Positions 6,349 through 12,218 of a stretch of DNA of 12,218 bases are shown here, one piece after another (within the stretch, counting starts at the first letter, position 1; each line of letters opens with the position of its first letter). The notes under the pieces are model-generated. The model had not been told where the DNA came from. It was given only the letters and a program-made list of their open reading frames with translations, and did not search any database. This DNA is from an uncultured Fusobacterium sp. GTDB lineage: Bacteria > Fusobacteriota > Fusobacteriia > Fusobacteriales > Fusobacteriaceae. The translations under genes and the position numbers were made by a program. The DNA is taken from NCBI GenBank assembly GCA_900542625.1, contig UQOH01000061.1, positions 1-12,218 on the forward strand, written 5' to 3'.

Positions 6349-9300
6349 TTATATCTCTCTTACAATTGTACCTGCCTCTCCTACTTTTGCAGGTGTAACT
6401 ATAAGTTTTCTTGCCACTCTGTTTTTTATCTCTTCAACATGGGTAATAATTCCCACTGTCATTCCCTCTGCTTTTAAATTTTCCAGCACACTGAACACAA
6501 TTTCCAATAGTTCAGAATCAAGAGTTCCAAACCCTTCATCTAAAAAGAAAAATTCAAGCCTTGATTTACCTCTAAGCTGAATCTGATCTGCAAGAGCCAG
6601 AGCCAGACATAAAGAAACCATGAAAGTTTCCCCGCCTGATAAAGACTGCGGTTTTCTCACAGAACTGTTAAAATTGTCTATAATAGAAAAATCTGATTTT
6701 TCATCAACATTTATTCTGTAACGGCCGTTTGTAATTTTTTGAAGCGTATCAGATGCTTTTCTTGTGATACTCTGCAGTTTTCCTGCTGAAAGAAAATCCA
6801 AAAATTTACGTCCCTCTAAAAGTTTAGCAAGTTCTTTGGCAGGATTAAGCTCATCTTCCAGTTTTTCTTTTTTCTTTAAAATATTTTCAGCTTTAGATTT
6901 ATTCTGATTAAAAATCTCTATGCTTTTTCTAATCTCTCCAATTATCTGATTGATTTTATCCAAATCCATCCTTACTATTTTACCACGTTCTGCTGATTTT
7001 TCATACTCTGATTTTGAAAAACTTCTGTTTTTTAACTCTCTTTCCAGATTTACAATCATGTTTAAAACTAAAATACTGTTATTTTTGTAAGTTTCAATTT
7101 CTGATTTCATCTCATCTATTTTATCAATAAGATTTTCAATCTCACTCAGCTGTTTAAGTTCAGATATTTTATTTTCCAGAAGCACCTTATCTATCTCATT
7201 AGAAAGATTTTTATGCTCATATTTTAAATTTCTGTAATTTTCCTCTTTCTGAATTAATGCTTTTTCAAACTCTCTTACTTTCTCACTCCAAACAACAATT
7301 TTGTTTTCATAAATATCTTTTTTCTCTTTTCTTATCTGTGATAACTCTGTTTCCCGTTTTGTATATAAAGCATTTTTTGTTTTCATGAGATTAAGGGTTT
7401 TTGTTAACTCTTCAATAGAAAAAGAGATTTCAGGAAGAAGAGATATTTCTGTGATAATCTCTTCCAGATGATTGTTTTTTAAAGAGATTTGATTTTCATA
7501 TTTTCCAAAAGACAGCTGAAGAGAATTTATCTTGGAAACACTGTTTTTAAGCTCATTTTCCAATTTTTTCTTTTTCTCTTCTGTTTCATCAAATCTGTTT
7601 TTCAAAATATCTTTTTCTGCTTTCAGATTTTTAATCTCATCTCTAATCAATGATATATTTTTAGTTTCTTCTTTAAGAACTGATATTTTTTCTTCTGTTT
7701 CTTTTAATCTTTCTTTAGCGGTTAAAATATTGCTGTTCTTAAAATATATATCTCTTTCTATTCTTTCAAAAACCTCTCCGCTGAATCCAACTTCCTCATT
7801 TTCAATATCTTTTTCATCATGTTTAAAAACTTCATTACATACAGGGCATTTCTCTCCAGAGTGAAGTTTTTTTCTAAGTTCATAAATAAAAAACTTTTCT
7901 CTCTGCTCCAGAAATTCTTTTTCTATCTCCTGCAGTTCGATAAGTTCTTCACTTTTAACTTCAATTTCATCTATAATATATTCTTTTCTTTCTTCCTGTT
8001 TTAAGATTTCTTTCTCTTTATCTGTAAGAGATTTTAAAACATTTGATTTTTCTAAAATCTCTTTCTCTAAAGCAAAAATATCATTTTGTGAAATATTTTC
8101 TGTCTGAGAAAGTTCTTTTTCCAAAGATGTTTTTTCCTCTTCAGCTCTTTTTAAATCAGCAGATATTTTTTCTGTTTCAATTTTTAATACATCCAATTCT
8201 TTTTCCAAAAGAGATTTCTTATTTAAAAGTTCCTCTTTTTTTACTGCATTTCTATAATCATCAGAGATTTTTGAAAACTCTTCCTGAGAAATATAATTTT
8301 TTTCTTTTTCCTGTTCTTTTTCACTTTCTGCTCTTTCTAATTCACCATACTTATTCTTTACTCTTTCAAGTTTTCCTTTTCCCTCTTCAAAAAGATTTTT
8401 ATCTTTTGAAATTTCATCATCTAAATTCTGCAGTTTTTCTTCATAATCATTTTTTCTGTGTATTTTTTCTATAACAGGAATAAATTTTTCTGACACAGCA
8501 GTTTTTTCTTCTAAATATTTTATATAATCTTTTTTATTATCCAGCTCATTTTTTTGATTATTAAAATCAGCAAGTTTTATTTCAAGTTTTTCTATCTCTT
8601 CCATCTCTGCAAGCTGTATTTTTATCTCTTTTTCCTGCTCTTGTAAAAGTGCAAGTTCTTTTTCAGCTTTTTCAAGTTCATCTTTTTTTGTACTAAGCTC
8701 TTCTTCATTAAAACCAATGGAAGAAAGTTCTATATCAAGTTCTTTTATCTGACTTTCAAGAGCATATTTGCAGCTGTTTGCCTTTTTAGAAAGAATTTCT
8801 CCGTATTTTTCAAGATTAAAAATTCTTTCCAGCATATCACGTTTTTCTTTTCCGTCAAGTTTCAGAAACTGACTGAAATTTCCCTGTGGAAGAACAACAG
8901 ACCTTGTAAAATCTTCAAGAGTAAGCCCTAAAATATTTTCTTTTACTTCCTGATAAATCTCTTTATAGTTTTCTGCAATTTTTATCTCTTCACCGTTTTC
9001 TATTTTAAAAAGCACAGCAGACTTTGAAACTTTTCCGCTTTTCTTGCCTATCTTATATGTTCTTTCTGCTCTGTAAACATTTTCACCTACTTTAAATTTA
9101 AAATTAACACAGGCTGAACTGCTGTTTTTGTTAATAGCCTCTGCATCAAAAAAATCTTTTGTTCCTGTGTCTTTATTATTTTTAAATCTTATGATACTTC
9201 CATAAAGAGCCAGTGTCATTCCATCAATTATTGTAGATTTTCCGCTCCCTGTAGGACCAAATATTCCAAAAAGCCCGTCTCTTCCTATTTTTTCAAAATC

Positions 9301-9360
9301 TATTGTCTGCTTTTCCTGAAAGCTCTGTAATCCTTCTATACTTAAAAATAAAGGTTTCAT
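6349..9360 (-). CDS. sbcC: Exonuclease subunit SbcC (Rad50-like SMC ATPase)
   Basis: A 1003-residue ATPase of the Rad50/SbcC family. With SbcD it forms a complex that opens and degrades DNA hairpins and double-strand ends. The N-terminal ATPase half has Walker A GPTGSGKST at 35-43 and the conserved RSVVLPQGNFSQFL at 153-166. Long Lys/Glu-rich coiled coils run from about 185 to 500 and 530 to 850. They are interrupted by the zinc hook CPVC at 505-508, which joins two SbcC arms. The C-terminal half carries the signature LSGGE (907-911), Walker B LEFFFLDEGF (935-944), TLD (946-948) and ITHVEE with His974. Length is near the E. coli protein (about 1050). Its ATG shares one base with the sbcD stop (TAATG), and an AGGAG inside the sbcD end serves it, so coupled translation is likely. 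All catalytic motifs are intact. Confidence 0.97.
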   Translation of the reverse strand: MKPLFLSIEGLQSFQEKQTIDFEKIGRDGLFGIFGPTGSGKSTIIDGMTLALYGSIIRFKNNKDTGTKDFFDAEAINKNSSSACVNFKFKVGENVYRAERTYKIGKKSGKVSKSAVLFKIENGEEIKIAENYKEIYQEVKENILGLTLEDFTRSVVLPQGNFSQFLKLDGKEKRDMLERIFNLEKYGEILSKKANSCKYALESQIKELDIELSSIGFNEEELSTKKDELEKAEKELALLQEQEKEIKIQLAEMEEIEKLEIKLADFNNQKNELDNKKDYIKYLEEKTAVSEKFIPVIEKIHRKNDYEEKLQNLDDEISKDKNLFEEGKGKLERVKNKYGELERAESEKEQEKEKNYISQEEFSKISDDYRNAVKKEELLNKKSLLEKELDVLKIETEKISADLKRAEEEKTSLEKELSQTENISQNDIFALEKEILEKSNVLKSLTDKEKEILKQEERKEYIIDEIEVKSEELIELQEIEKEFLEQREKFFIYELRKKLHSGEKCPVCNEVFKHDEKDIENEEVGFSGEVFERIERDIYFKNSNILTAKERLKETEEKISVLKEETKNISLIRDEIKNLKAEKDILKNRFDETEEKKKKLENELKNSVSKINSLQLSFGKYENQISLKNNHLEEIITEISLLPEISFSIEELTKTLNLMKTKNALYTKRETELSQIRKEKKDIYENKIVVWSEKVREFEKALIQKEENYRNLKYEHKNLSNEIDKVLLENKISELKQLSEIENLIDKIDEMKSEIETYKNNSILVLNMIVNLERELKNRSFSKSEYEKSAERGKIVRMDLDKINQIIGEIRKSIEIFNQNKSKAENILKKKEKLEDELNPAKELAKLLEGRKFLDFLSAGKLQSITRKASDTLQKITNGRYRINVDEKSDFSIIDNFNSSVRKPQSLSGGETFMVSLCLALALADQIQLRGKSRLEFFFLDEGFGTLDSELLEIVFSVLENLKAEGMTVGIITHVEEIKNRVARKLIVTPAKVGEAGTIVREI

Positions 9361-10601
9361 TATATCTCCTCTTCCTCTTTTTCCTGATTGTCAAAAATAA
9401 GTCTGTCAAAAAGATTTAATATTTTTTCTGACGGCTCTATATCAGCACTGTTGTTGGAAAATTTGTAATATTTTATAAAAGCATCTTTAATATTTTTTTC
9501 CATAGAATCATCTAAAATCTCTGATGTTTCATAAGAATTTCCTGTAAGTTTCAAATAAATATCCACAACATTTTTATTCTCTTTTATTTTTTTTACTTCT
9601 CCTGCAACAAGAGTTCTGTCAGATTGTATTTCAAGATATATCCATTCATTTTCCTCAATCCTGTTTTCCGAAAGTTCCACAGCCTCTTCAATGCTGCTGC
9701 ATGAATATCTGTTGATAGGCTTATAATTTGTAATATCAATTTCATCAACATTCAATTTATCTCTCTGAACATCAGCAATAAATATTTTTTTATTGTATCT
9801 GTTTTCTGAAACACGATACTCTATTGGGGAACCGCTGTAAAAGGCTTTGTATTTCATAAATTTCATTGGCTTATGAATATGCCCTAAAGCTGTATAATCT
9901 GCATCAGGCAGGTCAGAAAGTTTTACAGTGTATGCTCCTCCAAATTCCAAACCGCTTTCACTTTCCTCAATCTCATTGTTTGATACAAACATATGCCCGA
10001 TTGCTATATATGGAATAGTTTTGTCCCAGTATTTTTCTTTTGCTCTATAAATATATCCTATTTTTTCTCCGTAACTCATTTCTGAAATATTAACTTCATC
10101 ACTTTTTTCATTTTCACTTAAAATATTTTTAACTATAGTTTCAGCCTCAATATCACTGACATAAGGCAGAACAGAGATAAAAGCTTTTTTATTGTTTACC
10201 TCTATTTCAAAACAGCCCTCATTAGATGAAGAAACCACAGCAGTGCCATAAATTCCCTCTTCTATTTTTTCCATTGGAGATTCAACAACTATAATCCCAT
10301 AATCTTTTTCTATATTTCTTGTAACAGCAAGCCTTTTTCCGCTGTCATGGTTTCCTGCTGTTATTATCACAGCACATTTTTTAAGTTCATCTATTTTTTT
10401 AACAAAATCATAATATATTTTTTCTGCCTCTATTGGAGGATTGGGGCTGTCGTAAATATCCCCGGCTATAATCAATATATCAACCTCGTTGTTTTTTATT
10501 ATATTTAACAAATCTGAGAGAAATTTTTTCTGCTCCTCTATTCTTTCATAACCGTCTAATTTTTTTCCAAGATGCCAGTCTGATGTGTGAAGTATTTTCA
10601 T
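9360..10601 (-). CDS. sbcD: Exonuclease subunit SbcD (Mre11-like nuclease)
   Basis: A 413-residue metallophosphoesterase, the nuclease half of SbcCD. Metal-binding motifs are in order: DWH at 8-10, GDIYD at 47-51, GNHD at 83-86, IGH with His203, and GHIH at 240-243. These would bind two manganese ions at the active site. The C-terminal part (about 270-413) fits the capping and SbcC-binding region, with an acidic tail. The start chosen is the ATG at 10601: AGGAG at 10614-10610 lies eight bases ahead of it. A GTG at 10610 would add three residues but overlaps that ribosome binding site. First gene of the sbcD-sbcC-DUF1275 operon, with an extended -10 promoter just upstream. Confidence 0.96.
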   Translation of the reverse strand: MKILHTSDWHLGKKLDGYERIEEQKKFLSDLLNIIKNNEVDILIIAGDIYDSPNPPIEAEKIYYDFVKKIDELKKCAVIITAGNHDSGKRLAVTRNIEKDYGIIVVESPMEKIEEGIYGTAVVSSSNEGCFEIEVNNKKAFISVLPYVSDIEAETIVKNILSENEKSDEVNISEMSYGEKIGYIYRAKEKYWDKTIPYIAIGHMFVSNNEIEESESGLEFGGAYTVKLSDLPDADYTALGHIHKPMKFMKYKAFYSGSPIEYRVSENRYNKKIFIADVQRDKLNVDEIDITNYKPINRYSCSSIEEAVELSENRIEENEWIYLEIQSDRTLVAGEVKKIKENKNVVDIYLKLTGNSYETSEILDDSMEKNIKDAFIKYYKFSNNSADIEPSEKILNLFDRLIFDNQEKEEEEI

Positions 10602-10631
10602 TATATACACTCCTAAATTTATTGATAAATT

Positions 10632-10640
10632 ATTATACCA
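10632..10640 (-). promoter_or_regulatory. Extended -10 promoter for sbcD operon
   Basis: The minus strand reads TGGTATAAT across 10640-10632, an exact extended -10 element. No good -35 is seen, which is common for extended -10 promoters. Transcription would start near 10625, giving a leader of about 24 bases with AGGAG in it. Confidence 0.6.
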
Positions 10641-10669
10641 TGTTTTTTATAATTTGGTTGCTTATAATC

Positions 10670-10697
10670 TTGATTTGTGTTATAGTTATTTTATGAA
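10670..10697 (+). promoter_or_regulatory. Likely promoter for the TPP-controlled operon
   Basis: TTGATT at 10670-10675 and TATGAA at 10692-10697 are separated by 16 bases. The start would fall near 10704, just before the first riboswitch helix at 10708. The -10 match is only moderate and other AT-rich hexamers lie nearby. Confidence 0.4.
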
Positions 10698-10707
10698 TAA
10701 TATTGTG

Positions 10708-10782
10708 GCTGCTAGGGGTGCTTTTTGCTGAGATTTTACCCTTAGAACCTGCTTCTGGATAATTCCAGCGAAGGGAAGTGGC
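10708..10782 (+). promoter_or_regulatory. TPP riboswitch aptamer (THI element)
   Basis: The conserved TPP aptamer segments are all present in order: AGGGGTG at 10714-10720, GCTGAGA at 10727-10733, ACCCTTAGAACCTG at 10738-10751, CTGGATAATTCCAGCG at 10755-10770 and AAGGGAAG at 10771-10778. GCTGCT (10708-10713) pairs with AGTGGC (10777-10782) to close helix P1. The RNA binds thiamine pyrophosphate, and the tenA product downstream fits that ligand. Confidence 0.96.
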
Positions 10783-10836
10783 AAAAAGTTAAATTTTATT
10801 TTTGTCATTTTCTGTAAAAAGAAAATGACTTTTTTT
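10777..10836 (+). terminator. TPP-controlled terminator with competing antiterminator
   Basis: GTCATTTTC (10804-10812) pairs with GAAAATGAC (10821-10829) around an eight-base loop, followed by seven T residues (10830-10836). A competing helix of 11 pairs can form between AGTGGCAAAAA (10777-10787) and TTTTTGTCATT (10799-10809). It would use the 3' strand of riboswitch helix P1 and part of the terminator's 5' arm, so only one state can form. TPP binding should favour the terminator and switch the operon off. Confidence 0.85.
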
Positions 10837-10851
10837 ATTTAAGGAGGGTTT

Positions 10852-11508
10852 ATGTTATTTACAGAAGAACTTTACGAAAATGTAAAGGAGTTATGGACAA
10901 GTTTTTATGATCATCCGTTTGTAGACGGAATCGGGAGCGGAAAACTTGACATAGAAAAATTTAAATTTTATATGATTCAGGATTATCTGTATCTTCTTGA
11001 TTATGCAAAAGTTTATTCTCTTGGAGCAATAAAAGCAACAGATGAAGAAACTATGGGAAAATTCTCAAGCCTTGCTGACGGAATTTTAAATACAGAGATG
11101 TCTATACACAGAAACTATATGCAGAAATTAGGAATCACAAGCGAAGAGTTAAAAAATACAAAGATGTCACTTAGCAATATTTCGTATACTCACTATATGC
11201 TTGCTGTTTCTTATGCAGGTGGTGTGGCAGAGGTTGCTGTTTCTCTTTTATCATGCCTTTGGAGTTATGAATTTATTGGAAAACATCTTTACAATAAATA
11301 CGGAATACAGGATAACTTCTATGCTGATTGGATTAAGGGATATATCTCTGATGACTACCACAAATTAAATGAATGGCTTCTTGCACTTGTAAACAAACAT
11401 GCAGAAGGAATATCAGCAGCACAAAAAGAAAAGCTTATAGATATTTTTGTAAACACAAGCAGGTATGAAGGGCTTTTCTGGGACATGGCATATAAAGGAG
11501 AGATGTAA
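10852..11508 (+). CDS. tenA: TenA, aminopyrimidine aminohydrolase (thiaminase II)
   Basis: A 218-residue all-helical cytosolic enzyme of the TenA family, which hydrolyses aminopyrimidine thiamine breakdown products to HMP for thiamine salvage. Residues matching the known B. subtilis TenA active site are visible: Asp44, Tyr47, Tyr112, Cys135 as nucleophile (in SLLSCLWSYE) and Tyr164. The catalytic Glu is at 206 in RYEGLFWDMA, one residue later than in B. subtilis. AAGGAGGG at 10841-10848 sets the start. The leader contains a TPP riboswitch, so expression should rise when thiamine pyrophosphate is low. The next gene, an ABC ATPase, starts in the stop codon, which points to a linked uptake system. 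No thiamine synthesis gene is in the window. Length is typical for the family. Confidence 0.95.
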   Translation: MLFTEELYENVKELWTSFYDHPFVDGIGSGKLDIEKFKFYMIQDYLYLLDYAKVYSLGAIKATDEETMGKFSSLADGILNTEMSIHRNYMQKLGITSEELKNTKMSLSNISYTHYMLAVSYAGGVAEVAVSLLSCLWSYEFIGKHLYNKYGIQDNFYADWIKGYISDDYHKLNEWLLALVNKHAEGISAAQKEKLIDIFVNTSRYEGLFWDMAYKGEM

Positions 11509-12218
11509 TGAAAGTTTTGGAACTGGAAAATATATCTTTTTCATATGAAGGAGAATCAACTTTAATAAAAGATATATCTTTTTCTTTGGAAAAAAATGAG
11601 TTTCTTTCAATAGTCGGGAGCAGCGGCTGTGGAAAGTCTACAATTATAAAACTTATCGCAGGAATAGAAAAGGCAGACAGCGGCAAAATAAAAGGGCTTT
11701 CAACAGGATACATGCCTCAAAAAGACCTGCTTCTTCCATGGAGAACAGTTCTGGAAAATATTGTGCTTCCTGTTGAGTTAAATAAAAAATCTTTGGAAGA
11801 GGGAAAACAGAAAGCAGAAGAATATTTAAAAAAATTAAATCTTGCAGAATATAAAAATAAACTTCCACATGAGCTTTCAGGAGGAATGAGACAGAGAGTT
11901 GTCATTGCCATTGCTTTATCTTGTGATCCATATGTATTGATTTGTGATGAACCAACGACTGCTTTGGATGTAACAATTACAAAAGAGTATCTTCAAAAAT
12001 GGCTTTTAGACACTTTAAAAGAGTTTAACAAAAGCATTATATTTATAACACACGATATAAATGAGGCTCTTTTCCTTTCTGACAGAATTTTAGTCTGCAG
12101 AAACAAGCCTCTTGATTCTTTTGCAGAATTTATAGTTCCAAAGGATAAAGAGGAGCATGTGGAAAAAATCATCGAAATGAAAAAAGATATTCTGCACATA
12201 ATAAGAGGTGAGAACTAA
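11508..12218 (+). CDS. thiZ: ABC transporter ATPase, likely ThiZ of a thiamine-precursor importer
   Basis: A 236-residue ABC ATPase, complete, with its stop at the window end. Motifs: Walker A GSSGCGKST at 37-45, Q-loop Gln71 in YMPQKDLLLPW, signature LSGGMRQR at 123-130, Walker B VLICDEPT at 143-150, ALD at 152-154 and switch His182 in FITHD. The Q-loop region followed by LLPWRTVLENI is typical of the nitrate/sulfonate/thiamine-precursor group (SsuB/TauB/ThiZ type). The substrate is inferred from context: the ATG shares a base with the tenA stop (TAATG) and the operon is under a TPP riboswitch. The expected partner is a permease (ThiX) and a binding protein (ThiY) beyond the window. AGGAG at 11496-11500 serves the start. 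The ABC assignment is sure; the substrate is likely but unproven. Confidence 0.82.
   Translation: MKVLELENISFSYEGESTLIKDISFSLEKNEFLSIVGSSGCGKSTIIKLIAGIEKADSGKIKGLSTGYMPQKDLLLPWRTVLENIVLPVELNKKSLEEGKQKAEEYLKKLNLAEYKNKLPHELSGGMRQRVVIAIALSCDPYVLICDEPTTALDVTITKEYLQKWLLDTLKEFNKSIIFITHDINEALFLSDRILVCRNKPLDSFAEFIVPKDKEEHVEKIIEMKKDILHIIRGEN

Noticed and set aside
8043..8474. A 143-residue + strand open frame and its neighbours at 7532-8004
   Set aside because: They are antisense to the sbcC coiled coil; the Phe/Leu/Ser-rich translation is what the reverse of Lys/Glu-rich codons gives, and no ribosome binding site or promoter is seen.
11413..12199. Minus-strand open frames across the tenA end and the ABC ATPase gene
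   Set aside because: Overlapping each other and two real genes; no recognisable protein features.

Overview
The window is AT-rich bacterial DNA with dense gene packing, strong AGGAGG-type ribosome binding sites and Lys/Ile/Glu-rich proteins. A glmS ribozyme and a transcriptional TPP riboswitch occur together in it. This fits Fusobacterium or a close relative best, and a low-GC Firmicute is the alternative. The assignment is inference from composition and gene style, not from a marker gene. No mobile element, CRISPR array, tRNA or rRNA was found.

Layout. Positions 1-222 (+) hold the C-terminal end of a gene, possibly an SGNH-hydrolase-like protein. A convergent gap follows (223-425) with a terminator on each strand and two copies of an AGGAAT-type dyad 40 bp apart between them. 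A large SNF2-family ATPase occupies 426-3296 (-). The 456-base divergent gap after it carries a probable promoter and a glmS ribozyme ahead of glmS (3753-5573, +). glmS ends at a symmetrical terminator that also serves the convergent operon sbcD-sbcC-DUF1275 (10601 down to 5642, -). The second divergent gap (10602-10851) carries an extended -10 promoter for sbcD and, on the + strand, a TPP riboswitch with a complete attenuator. Behind it lie tenA (10852-11508) and an ABC ATPase gene (11508-12218) whose stop codon is the last three bases of the window.

How the genes work together. glmS makes glucosamine-6-phosphate for the cell wall, and the ribozyme lets that product trigger cleavage of the glmS mRNA. 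SbcC and SbcD form one nuclease that processes DNA ends and hairpins. A membrane protein of the YoaK/DUF1275 family is co-transcribed with them for no obvious reason. TenA and the ATPase look like the start of a pyrimidine-salvage and uptake operon (TenA-ThiXYZ type) that shuts off when thiamine pyrophosphate is plentiful. The membrane and binding subunits would lie beyond the window.

Most of the window is ordinary housekeeping DNA. The best leads are RNA-level: an 8-bp helix that would bracket the glmS ribozyme and span its cleavage site, and an 11-bp antiterminator that explains the TPP switch in detail. The paired dyads at 307-366 are the only unexplained repeat seen. No convincing new multigene system was found.
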